Assembly (NCBI RefSeq): GCF_030159255.1
Contig: NZ_BSCT01000021.1
Coordinates: 1-64,000 of the forward strand
From: Bradyrhizobium sp. SSBR45G
GTDB taxonomy: Bacteria > Pseudomonadota > Alphaproteobacteria > Rhizobiales > Xanthobacteraceae
Direction: 5' to 3'
DNA: 64,000 bases
The notes beneath the pieces were generated by a model. The model was not told the origin of the DNA. It ran no database searches and saw only the letters and a program-made list of their open reading frames with translations. Shown one piece after another: positions 1-7,615 of this stretch. Numbering within the stretch: the first letter of the stretch is position 1; each line of letters begins with the position of its first letter. The position numbers and the translations under genes are program-made.

Positions 1-138
1 GTTGGAATCACAACTGATTCTTCGCCGCAAGTCTATTTTAGCGCCTATGGGCGAAGGCCGGGACCCATACCCCCAGGGAGCGGTTTGGGCCACGCTGGTC
101 ATTGGCCCTTTGCCCGACACGTCCGCCAAGGCGTATGG

Positions 139-189
139 ATCCCGGATCTGCGCCCGCCGCCGCTTCGCGCCGGCCGGCTTGTCCGGGAT
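139..189. repeat. Short palindromic intergenic repeat
   Basis: The ends are a perfect inverted repeat, ATCCCGGA at 139-146 and TCCGGGAT at 182-189, around a GC-rich centre. The layout resembles short palindromic repeats scattered between genes in Bradyrhizobium. No second copy of this exact unit was found in the window, so the family assignment is inference. Confidence 0.45.
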
Positions 190-234
190 GACGGCGGTGG
201 GTTGGACGATGCACTTGCCCAACAGCTCAGTTCT

Positions 235-372
235 GTAGGGTGGGCAAAGGCGCGCCGAGCCGTGAGTTGTTTGCTCCGCTGCAGCGCGCGCCGTGCCCAC
301 CATTTCCACCACTGACGCCGATGCGCGGTGGGCACGCGACCGCCCTGCGGGCGGCTGCTTTGCCCACCCTAC
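235..372. repeat. GTAGGGTGGGCAAAG palindromic repeat, copy 1
   Basis: The element begins GTAGGGTGGGCAAAG and ends with its exact reverse complement CTTTGCCCACCCTAC. The centre holds a GTGCCCACCAT motif and a GTGGGCACG motif that can form an inner stem. A second copy with the same ends and inner motifs lies at 30533-30670, so this is a dispersed REP-like element and not a gene. Its transcript would fold into a long hairpin. Confidence 0.85.
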
Positions 373-479
373 GGCCGCGTTGCTCGTAGTCCGATTTTAC
401 ATCTCAAACAGCGATCGACATGGGGACGCAGTCTCGCGGCAAATGATGCCCGAGGGTTGCGATCAGTTCGTCCCTCGCA

Positions 480-869
480 CGAGTGCAGAGGGCGCAGGGA
501 ATGCCGGGTGAAGGCCTCACCCATGGCCCGCCTGCGAACAAAATGCAGGCGGCAGGTACCACAGGTGCAGCCGACAATCCGGCATTCCCTGCGCGACGGG
601 CTTACGGCTGCTTCGCGATCTCCCCGGTGCACCGGCTATTTGGCCACCGTCATCAGCGCCGTGCATCAGCATCAGCGCCAACTTGACCTCAGCGTCGGGA
701 GGCCAGGACCACGCGACTTGACCGTCCGTGACAGCCCGTTCGTCCGCACGCCCAGAGGACATGCTGCGAGCTCTCGCGGCCATCGCATCCCCACCTCGCG
801 TGTCGTGACGATCGCGCGCAACGCCCCTCTGCGATGAGGCGGGATGCGCAGATACAATCATGATTTCCG
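480..869 (+). repeat. About 390-bp dispersed repeat, copy 1
   Basis: This stretch aligns over its whole length with the reverse complement of 49260-49643. Shared blocks in the same order include the AGGGAATGCCGG start, CATGGCCCGCCTGC, ACCACAGGT, the CGGCATTCCC block, TTCGCGATCTCCCCGGTG, GGCCACCGTC, CCAGGACCACGCGACTT, CGTTCGTCCGC and GTGACGATCGCG. The conserved CATTCCC/GGGAATG blocks can pair. Frames read through it have no independent support and should not be called genes. Confidence 0.8.
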
Positions 870-982
870 TAAAAGCGCAAGAGGATTATATTTATCGGAA
901 GTTTGAGAGCGCTGCCGCGTCGTTTCCGGGCTTGACGTCACCCACGGAGGGGCGGGGCTGAAACACGCCATGCGACAATGTT

Positions 983-1492
983 TCACTCGACCCAAGGGTG
1001 GCGTCTCTGCATAGGCGTTGTACTCGCCGGCAAGTGAGACTCGAGCACGTCTATCGCGACTTTGTACCAGAGCCGAAGCGCGCCCCACTCTTCCGGACCT
1101 TCACCCCACCACGATAACCTTACACCAGCCATGTAGCCGCCGGCCTCAATTCCGTATGTGGTGCCGTCGAGCCCAATGCCGCTGATCTTGACGAATGGTG
1201 GAATGCTGATGGCTCTCAGGTCGCGCAACAGCGACGATACGACTGCCTCGGCCAAGCCAGCCTCCGAGGCAAACGTGTCGTGCCAAATTTCCCCTGCCGC
1301 AGACCGTCGGAGATATACGACACGGCGGACAAACCACTCGCCCTGGTCAGCAATTATTGTCCAAGAGCTTTCGGGGTCGAAGCTCGGCTGGCGCCATATT
1401 CGCACTTCCTGCGTAGCGCGCGGGCGGCGGACGAGACCCGCAGACTTAAGGGGTCTCTCGAGTTCCCGTCTGGCGTCTTCTTCCGTCTGCAC
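983..1492 (-). CDS. Hypothetical Trp-rich protein
   Basis: A 169-residue protein I do not recognise with confidence. The GTG start at 1492 has GGAG six bases upstream. It is soluble, without signal peptide or membrane segment, and is rich in Trp and acidic residues. Near the C terminus is the run WWGEGPEEW, preceded by a DGTTYG segment. This arrangement vaguely recalls small immunity-type proteins that pair with contact-dependent toxins, but that is only an impression and no toxin gene is adjacent. It stands alone between a dispersed repeat and a decayed XRE regulator fragment, a setting typical of recently acquired or decaying accessory DNA. Confidence 0.6.
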   Translation of the reverse strand: MQTEEDARRELERPLKSAGLVRRPRATQEVRIWRQPSFDPESSWTIIADQGEWFVRRVVYLRRSAAGEIWHDTFASEAGLAEAVVSSLLRDLRAISIPPFVKISGIGLDGTTYGIEAGGYMAGVRLSWWGEGPEEWGALRLWYKVAIDVLESHLPASTTPMQRRHPWVE

Positions 1493-1678
1493 TCGAATCT
1501 CCGTTCAATCGAGCCGGGCACCTGCCGATACGGCAAGGGCGCACAAATGTCTGACGTTGGCACGATGCGCAAGTGCCGGAACGCTCAGCGCGGTGGCGTA
1601 TTGGTGGAGCGCAATCCACCATGATGCCACGCTGACGGATCCAATCCTCCTGCGGCCTTGCGGGAGCTTTCGACAAGT

Positions 1679-1793
1679 CTAGATCAAATCATCAACCGTG
1701 ATCCGCAGCGCGTCGGCGATCTTCTTCAACGTTGCTGCGGTGCCAGGCTTCTGACCGCTCTCGCCTCCTGAGCCAGCACCATGCCCCACATCA
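1679..1793 (-). pseudogene. Remnant of an XRE-family HTH regulator
   Basis: The minus strand encodes a C-terminal end, ATLKKIADALRITVDDL, that is typical of the last helix of Cro/C1-type HTH antitoxins and regulators. The expected preceding helices are absent. Upstream coding continues only in a different frame, where a fragment containing VLAQEA suggests the earlier helix, so a frameshift and N-terminal loss are likely. No start codon with a binding site joins the pieces. It may once have been the partner of a toxin gene, but none remains. Confidence 0.55.
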
Positions 1794-1894
1794 GAACCAA
1801 GGCCCCGGATGTCATCTGCGATGCCATCCGGTCTCTCCGCGCAAGCCAGGGCTATCGCATTTGACGACCAGGATTTTGCACTCGACTGCTTCCT

Positions 1895-1987
1895 CGTCGT
1901 CATGGCCGGGCTTGTCCCGGCCATCCACGTCGTCCGGCATGCTGAGAACGACGTGGATGCCCGGGACGGAGCCCGGGCATGACGACG
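1895..1987. repeat. Palindromic intergenic repeat (CGTCGTCATG ends)
   Basis: The left end CGTCGTCATG and right end CATGACGACG are exact reverse complements. Inner parts GGCCGGGCTTGTCCCGGCC and CCCGGGACGGAGCCCGGG form further stems, and ACGTGGATG pairs with CATCCACGT. The whole 93-bp unit would fold into a long branched hairpin. This type of element is scattered between genes in Bradyrhizobium and Rhodopseudomonas genomes. It lies upstream of murJ. Confidence 0.7.
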
Positions 1988-2149
1988 TGGAGACGGATTC
2001 GCGAAAAACTCAGATCGGTCATATGCGATAGGCCTGCCCCGCAAGCGGGGCGAGGCTGGCAGAGAGCCGGCCGCCACACTTTGGCCCCAAGCGCGATGGC
2101 GCCCCGTTCCCCGCTTCAAACCCGCCCCCCGATCCTCTACAAGCCCCCC

Positions 2150-3679
2150 ATGCTCGGACGTATCTTCACTGTCGGCGGCTATACGCTGCTGTCTCGGCTC
2201 ACCGGCTTTGCCCGCGACATCATGCTGGCGGCGATCCTTGGCGCTGGGCCGGTGGCCGACGCGTTTTTCATTGCGTTCCGGCTGCCGAACCATTTCCGGG
2301 CGATCTTTGCCGAGGGGGCGTTCAACGCGGCGTTCGTGCCGGCCTATGCGCATGTCCATGGCGAGAAGGGGCCGGCTTCGGCGAGCCTGTTTGCCGACCG
2401 GATCTTCACGCTGCTCTTGGCCTCCCAGATCGTGCTGCTGATCCTCGCCTGGGCCTTCATGCCGCAGGCGATGACGATCCTGGCGCCCGGCTTCACCGAC
2501 GATCCGACGCAGCGGGACCTGGCGATCACGCTGACGCGGATCACCTTTCCCTATCTACTGCTGATCACGCTGGTGACGCTGTATGGCGGCATGCTCAACG
2601 TGATGCAGCGCTTTGCCAGCGCCGCGGCCGCCTCGATCTTCCTCAACATCGCGATGATGGCGACGCTCGCGCTCGTGGTGTTCTTTCCGACCGCCGGCCA
2701 TGCGGCGGCGTGGGGCGTCCTCATTTCCGGGTTCCTGCAGTATTTTCTGCTCGCCGGCGATCTCGCCCGTCATGGCGGGCTGCCGCGCTTTGCGCCGCTC
2801 AAGCTCGACGAGGACATCCGCGCCTTCTTCAAGGCGCTGGGGCCGGCGACGTTGGGCTCGATGGGCACGCAGGTCGCGATGTTCGCCGACACGATCATCG
2901 CGACGTTCCTCCCCGCCGGCGCGATCTCGGCGCTGTACTATGCCGACCGTCTCAACCAGCTGCCGATCGGCGTGATCGGCATCGCCATCGGCACCGTGCT
3001 GCTGCCGGAGATGTCGCGGCGGTTGACCGCTGGTGATCATGACGGGGCCATGGAGCAGCAGCGCCGCGCCTTCGAGTTCACGCTGTTGTTCTCGGTGCCG
3101 TTCGTCGCCGCCTTCCTCGCCGTGCCCGACGTCATCACGCGCGCGATGTTCGCGCGCGGCGCCTTCACCAAGGGCGATGCGGCGGCCGCTGGCGCCACGC
3201 TCGCGGCCTATGCCGTCGGCCTCATTCCGTTCGTGATGATTCGCAGCGCGGTCTCGACCTTCTATGCGCGCAAGGACACCGCGACGCCGGTGAAGGCCTC
3301 GCTCACCGGGCTGACCGTCAACGTCGTGCTGAAGGTGCTGCTGATGGGCTCGCTGGCGCAGGTCGGACTCGCGCTGGCCACCGCAATCGGCGCCTGGATC
3401 AATCTGCTGCTGGTGCTCGGCTTCGCCGCGCACAAGGGCTATCTCCGTTTCGACCGGCGGCTCACCAGATCACTCCTCAAATTCGCCAGCACCGGCGCGG
3501 TGCTGGCGGCCGTGCTGTGGGGGACGTCCTCGTTGGCGTCGACGCATCTCGCGTTCGTCGGCCGCGGGCAGGACGAGGTGGTGCTCGGCCTGCTGATCCT
3601 GGTCGGCGCCGTGGTCTACGCAGCAGCCATTCTCGTGCTGTTCGGCCCACGCTGGCTCAAGGCGCTGGTGCGGCGCTGA
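2150..3679 (+). CDS. murJ: Lipid II flippase MurJ (MviN)
   Basis: Inner-membrane MOP-superfamily flippase that moves the peptidoglycan precursor lipid II to the periplasmic face. The chosen start gives 509 residues, the normal MurJ length with room for 14 membrane helices. Residues matching the essential charged positions of E. coli MurJ (R18, R24, D39, R52) are present with a constant offset of two: R16, R22, D37 and R50. The FAEGAF signature follows R50. An in-frame upstream extension to about 1979 runs through a dispersed repeat and is unlikely to be translated. Neighbours are unrelated to cell wall synthesis, so the gene appears to be transcribed alone. Confidence 0.95.
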   Translation: MLGRIFTVGGYTLLSRLTGFARDIMLAAILGAGPVADAFFIAFRLPNHFRAIFAEGAFNAAFVPAYAHVHGEKGPASASLFADRIFTLLLASQIVLLILAWAFMPQAMTILAPGFTDDPTQRDLAITLTRITFPYLLLITLVTLYGGMLNVMQRFASAAAASIFLNIAMMATLALVVFFPTAGHAAAWGVLISGFLQYFLLAGDLARHGGLPRFAPLKLDEDIRAFFKALGPATLGSMGTQVAMFADTIIATFLPAGAISALYYADRLNQLPIGVIGIAIGTVLLPEMSRRLTAGDHDGAMEQQRRAFEFTLLFSVPFVAAFLAVPDVITRAMFARGAFTKGDAAAAGATLAAYAVGLIPFVMIRSAVSTFYARKDTATPVKASLTGLTVNVVLKVLLMGSLAQVGLALATAIGAWINLLLVLGFAAHKGYLRFDRRLTRSLLKFASTGAVLAAVLWGTSSLASTHLAFVGRGQDEVVLGLLILVGAVVYAAAILVLFGPRWLKALVRR

Positions 3680-3795
3680 TGTGGCGGCGTTCTGTACGGT
3701 GCCCTGCACGCGAACTGATAGGTCATGCGCGTGCGCCGTTTACGCCTTGCGCCGCCGCAGCGCCGCTCATATGGTCTGCCCGGGGAGAGATCGGC

Positions 3796-4182
3796 GTGAG
3801 ACGACGGCGGCACAGTGCAGGGTGGGCGAGGAAGGCGGTCAGCATTGCGGCCGCCTATCTGATCGCGCTGCAGGTGGTGCTCGCCGGTCTGATGTCGGCG
3901 CAGATGACGGCCGCGGCCGCCAGCGATCTCGGCATCATCTGCACCGAATCGGACGGTGGCGCGGCCCACGGCACGAGCACGCCGAAGCCGGCCCTCCTGC
4001 ACAAGGACTTCTGCGCCGTCTGTGCCTTTGCCGCCCATGCCGCGCCGGTGCCGGCGCCGGCTGTGGAAACGCTGGTGCGCCGCGCCAGCGCGCTGCGCCT
4101 CGCCAGCTTCGCCGCCTGGGCCGCGCGCGATACCCGCCTCCGTGAACCGCGACTGTCGCAAGGACCTCCCGCGAACGCCTGA
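3796..4182 (+). CDS. DUF2946 family protein, probable copper-uptake accessory
   Basis: A 128-residue protein with one N-terminal hydrophobic segment (about residues 13-35) and a periplasmic part carrying FCAVCAF, a Cys-x2-Cys pair. This shape matches DUF2946, small membrane proteins often found beside copper-related TonB receptors. The GTG start is chosen because GGGAGAG lies about seven bases upstream. It is the first gene of a three-gene set with a TonB receptor 41 bp downstream and a DUF1775-PCuAC protein after that. A role in copper handling at the membrane is inferred from this context. The family has no established biochemical function that I can assert. Confidence 0.7.
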   Translation: MRRRRHSAGWARKAVSIAAAYLIALQVVLAGLMSAQMTAAAASDLGIICTESDGGAAHGTSTPKPALLHKDFCAVCAFAAHAAPVPAPAVETLVRRASALRLASFAAWAARDTRLREPRLSQGPPANA

Positions 4183-4223
4183 CGTCGGTTTTTCGTCCGG
4201 TTTCGTTCGTCCAGAGGTTCATC

Positions 4224-6398
4224 ATGTCCCGTTCCGTAACCGCGCTTTGCGCGGCGACGTGCCTTGTCACGTTGTCTTCCCCCTGTTTCTCCCAAGCCCG
4301 CCAAGAAACCACTTTGCCGATGGTCACGGTCGACCCGGCCAAGCGCACCGCCGCGCGCCCGGCCAAGCCCGCCAGCACTGACCGCTCCGCCGCCAGGACA
4401 CGCGCATCTCGATTCGGCGCCGCGCCGCAGACCGCCGCCGCTGCTCCCGCCGGTCCGGCGCCGAGCCGGACCTCGCCGACCACGCAAGCCGCGACGCAGC
4501 GCATCCAGCAGACGCCCGGCGCGGTCGCCGTCGTGCCCGACACCGCGTTCAGGAACGCGCCCGCGCAGACCATCAAGGATGTGCTGGACTACGTGCCCGG
4601 CGTGTTCGCGCAGCCGAAATGGGGCGACGACACCAGGCTGTCGATTCGCGGCTCCGGCCTGTCGCGCAACTTCCACCTGCGCGGCACCCAGCTCACCCTC
4701 GACGGTGTGCCGATCAACACGGCCGACGGCTATGGCGACTTCCAGGAGATCGACCCGACCGCCTATCGCTATGTCGAGGTCTACAAGGGCGCCAATGCGC
4801 TGCGCTATGGCGCCAATTCGCTCGGCGGCGCCGTCAATTTCGTCACGCCCACCGGGCGTGATGCCTCGGCCTTCGAGAGCCGGCTCGACGGCGGCGCCTT
4901 CGGCTATCTGCGCGGCCAGGCCTCGACCGGCGGCGTCTATGGCGCGGCGGATTACTTCGTCACCGGCTCGGCCTCGCGCGTGGACGGCTATCGCGACCAC
5001 AGCTGGGGCACGGCCGAGCGCGGCAGCGCCAATCTCGGCTACCAGGTCTCGCCGGATTTCGAGACCCGCTTCTATCTGAATGCCAACTCGGTGCGGCAGC
5101 GCATTCCGGGCGAGGTCAGCAAGACCAGCGCGCTCAATTCGCCTCAGACCGCCGCGGCCAACAACGTCCTCAACGACTGGCAGCGCAACATCGACACCGT
5201 CCGCGTCGCCAACAAGTCGACGCTGCATCTCGACAGCACCGATGTCGAGTTCGGCGTGTTCGCCGTCGACCGGCATCTGATGCATCCGATCTTCCAATGG
5301 CTCGACTACCGCTATCACGACTATGGCGGCTTCGTGCGCGCGGTCGACGATCGCGAGATCGGCGGCCATCGCAACCGCTTCACCGTCGGGCTGAACATCC
5401 AGAACGGCAGCACGGATGCGAACCAGTTCGTCAACACCGGCGGCAACAAGGGCATGCAGATGTCCTCGCTGGTGCAGACTCCGGAGAACTACACGCTCTA
5501 TGGCGAGAACGCCTGGTACGTGGTGCCGAGCGTTTCGTTCATCGCCGGCGCGCAATTCCTGCACGCCGTGCGCAGCCAGCAGGTCAACTTCTCGCTCAAT
5601 GGCGACGTCGCCGGCCGCGCCACCTACGATCTGCTCAGCCCCAAGGTCGGCGTGCTCTGGGACGTCGATCCGGGCTGGCAGGTGTTCGCCAACGTCTCGC
5701 GCAGCGGCGAAGCGCCGAGCTTCGGCGAGGGCAATGGGGCGGCCACGCGCTTCTACGACATCAAGGCGCAGACCGCGACCACCTACGAGATCGGAACGCG
5801 CGGCCGCCGGCCGGATGTCACCTGGGACTTCGCGCTGTACCACGCCGATATCCAAAACGAGCTGCAGTGCTTCTACTCGTCGTTCGGCAATTGCAACGTC
5901 ACCAATGCCGACAAGACCGTCCATCAGGGTGTCGAGGCGGGCCTTGGCGTCAGCCTTCTCAAGGGGCTTGCCGTGAAGAGCGATACGCCCGATCGCGTCT
6001 GGCTCAATCTCGCCTACACCTACAACGACTTCCGCTACGATAACGACGCGACCTGGGGCAACAACCGCCTGCCAGGCGCGCCGCCGCATTTTTTGCGCGC
6101 GGAGCTGCTGTACAAGCATCCGAGTGGTGTCGCGTTCGGTCCCAACATCGAGTGGGTGCCGCAGGCCTATTTCGTCGACAGCGCCAACACGCTGTCCACC
6201 GACCTCTATCTGCTGTGGGGCCTGAAGGCGACCTATGACGATGGCAAGAATTTCTCGGCCTATCTCGAGGGCCGCAACCTCGCCAACAAGGCCTATATCG
6301 CGACCACCAGCATCATCGATCGCGCCACGCCGACGTCGACCCTGTTCAACCCCGGCAACGGCCGCGGCGTCTACGCCGGCCTCCGCTACAAACTGTGA
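4224..6398 (+). CDS. TonB-dependent outer-membrane receptor, probably for copper
   Basis: A 724-residue outer-membrane receptor. A signal peptide (about residues 1-24) is followed by an Ala/Pro-rich linker, a plug domain from about residue 95 (QTPGAVAVVPD, then IKDVLDYVPGVF and SIRGSG) and a 22-strand-type barrel to the C terminus. The ATG has AGAGG six bases upstream. Such receptors bind a scarce ligand at the surface and import it with TonB-ExbBD energy. The genes on either side (DUF2946 and PCuAC/DUF1775) point to copper or a copper complex, as in OprC/NosA-type systems. A siderophore or other metallophore cannot be excluded. Confidence 0.85.
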   Translation: MSRSVTALCAATCLVTLSSPCFSQARQETTLPMVTVDPAKRTAARPAKPASTDRSAARTRASRFGAAPQTAAAAPAGPAPSRTSPTTQAATQRIQQTPGAVAVVPDTAFRNAPAQTIKDVLDYVPGVFAQPKWGDDTRLSIRGSGLSRNFHLRGTQLTLDGVPINTADGYGDFQEIDPTAYRYVEVYKGANALRYGANSLGGAVNFVTPTGRDASAFESRLDGGAFGYLRGQASTGGVYGAADYFVTGSASRVDGYRDHSWGTAERGSANLGYQVSPDFETRFYLNANSVRQRIPGEVSKTSALNSPQTAAANNVLNDWQRNIDTVRVANKSTLHLDSTDVEFGVFAVDRHLMHPIFQWLDYRYHDYGGFVRAVDDREIGGHRNRFTVGLNIQNGSTDANQFVNTGGNKGMQMSSLVQTPENYTLYGENAWYVVPSVSFIAGAQFLHAVRSQQVNFSLNGDVAGRATYDLLSPKVGVLWDVDPGWQVFANVSRSGEAPSFGEGNGAATRFYDIKAQTATTYEIGTRGRRPDVTWDFALYHADIQNELQCFYSSFGNCNVTNADKTVHQGVEAGLGVSLLKGLAVKSDTPDRVWLNLAYTYNDFRYDNDATWGNNRLPGAPPHFLRAELLYKHPSGVAFGPNIEWVPQAYFVDSANTLSTDLYLLWGLKATYDDGKNFSAYLEGRNLANKAYIATTSIIDRATPTSTLFNPGNGRGVYAGLRYKL

Positions 6399-6457
6399 GG
6401 ATCAGCGCGATGCTCAATCATGAAACTTGTCTGCAGACCACTGGAAGGAACTCTGTC

Positions 6458-7423
6458 GTGAAATCGATCCTGCTCGGCCTGGCCGCTCTGTCCGTCGCAC
6501 TCTCTTGCGTCCAGGCGCAGGCCCATGTCGTGCTCGACAAGTCAGAGGCGCGCATCGGCAAGACCTTCAAGGCCGTGCTGGCCGTGCCGCATGGCTGCGA
6601 GGGGGCCGCGACGGTGCGGCTGACCGTGCAGGTGCCGGAAGGCCTGATCGCGGTGAAGCCGATGCCGAAGCCCGGCTGGACCATCGAGGTCAAGAAGGGC
6701 GCTTACGCGCGCGCCTATGATTTCATGCACGGCCTCAAGCTCGGCGACGGCGTCAAGGAGATCAGCTGGAGCGGCCGGCTCGAGGACGGCTTCTACGACG
6801 AGTTCACCTTCACGGGCTTCGTCGCCGACACCTTCAAGGGCGGCGATGTGCTTCCGATTCCGGCGATCCAGGACTGCGAGACGGGCGCTGCGAAATGGGT
6901 CGAGATCGCCGCGCCCGGCCAGGATCCGCACGCGCTCAAATATCCCGCGCCGCTGCTGCGGCTGACGGCGGCCGAGCCGCCGCGCGGCGTGTCGAAGGGC
7001 GACATCACCGTGTCCACCGGCTGGAGCCGCGCCACGCCCGGCGGTGCCAAGGTCGGCGCCGGCTATTTCGCCGTCACCAATACCGGCCGCGAGCCGGACC
7101 GGCTGGTCGCGGCCAGCAGCGATGTGGCCGAGACGGTCGAGATCCATGAGATGTCGACGCGGGACGGCGTCATGGTGATGCGGCCGATGGAGGAGGGGCT
7201 GGCGATTCCGGCGGGACAGACGGTCGCACTGTCGTCGGGCGGCATCCATCTGATGCTCACCGGCCTCAAGGCGCCGCTGGTCGAGGGCAAGACGGTGGCG
7301 GTGACCCTGCAGTTCGAGCGGGCCGGCAAGATGGCCGTGCTGCTCGACGTGCTCGGTCTCGGTGCGCAGGCGCCCGGTGGCCAGCAGGGCACCAGCGGCT
7401 CCGCGGAGCATGCGCATCATTGA
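6458..7423 (+). CDS. DUF1775 (YcnI-like) - PCuAC copper chaperone fusion
   Basis: A 321-residue periplasmic protein combining two copper-binding domains. After a signal peptide (about residues 1-28) the mature chain probably begins at HVVLDKSEA. In YcnI/DUF1775 proteins the N-terminal His of the mature chain binds copper. DUF1775 spans about residues 29-165. The second domain (about 195-305) is PCuAC: it has EIHEMSTRDGVMVM and later GIHLML, matching the His/Met-rich Cu(I) motif of that family. The GTG start is chosen for GGAAGGA about eight bases upstream. It probably receives copper imported by the adjacent TonB receptor and delivers it, for example, to cytochrome oxidase. Confidence 0.88.
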   Translation: MKSILLGLAALSVALSCVQAQAHVVLDKSEARIGKTFKAVLAVPHGCEGAATVRLTVQVPEGLIAVKPMPKPGWTIEVKKGAYARAYDFMHGLKLGDGVKEISWSGRLEDGFYDEFTFTGFVADTFKGGDVLPIPAIQDCETGAAKWVEIAAPGQDPHALKYPAPLLRLTAAEPPRGVSKGDITVSTGWSRATPGGAKVGAGYFAVTNTGREPDRLVAASSDVAETVEIHEMSTRDGVMVMRPMEEGLAIPAGQTVALSSGGIHLMLTGLKAPLVEGKTVAVTLQFERAGKMAVLLDVLGLGAQAPGGQQGTSGSAEHAHH

Positions 7424-7448
7424 CGGGAGATGAAGGGGGCCGGTGCCG

Positions 7449-7470
7449 CGGGAGGCCCGGGGCCGTCCCG
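7449..7470 (+). terminator. Hairpin after the copper operon
   Basis: CGGGA (7449-7453) pairs with TCCCG (7466-7470), with further pairing of GGCC inside. It sits 25 bp after the stop of the DUF1775-PCuAC gene. There is no clear T run, so it may only mark the end of the transcript. Confidence 0.35.
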
Positions 7471-7615
7471 ATTGCAACGCAACATGAGTTGATCCTGATC
7501 TGGCCGAGAGTTGACCAATCGTGGTCCCGTGCGACGCCATTGGCGTTTGCGCGGGCTCGCGTTCCGCTGCAATATGGCACCAACAGTCGCGACAATGCAG
7601 CGGGAAGTGAAACGA

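Larger units (their letters stand above)
1..982. other. Gene-poor, repeat-rich stretch
   Basis: No reading frame here has a convincing ribosome binding site, codon pattern or recognisable protein. The stretch is filled by three dispersed intergenic repeats listed separately (139-189, 235-372, about 480-869). The short frames on both strands inside them are by-products of high GC. The sequence from about 870 to 980 shows nothing identifiable. Confidence 0.6.
1493..2149. other. Intergenic stretch with decayed regulator and repeat
   Basis: No intact gene is supported. The stretch holds the C-terminal remnant of an XRE regulator (1679-1793, minus) and a palindromic repeat (1895-1987). The segments 1493-1678 and 1988-2149 show nothing recognisable apart from the region just before murJ. 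Confidence 0.55.

Noticed and set aside
328..837. A 169-codon plus-strand frame near the window start
   Set aside because: It lies largely inside the 390-bp dispersed repeat. The second copy of that repeat does not keep the same protein.
3855..6119. A 754-codon open frame on the minus strand
   Set aside because: It lies antisense to the TonB receptor, which has a signal peptide, plug and barrel. The antisense product has no recognisable domain.
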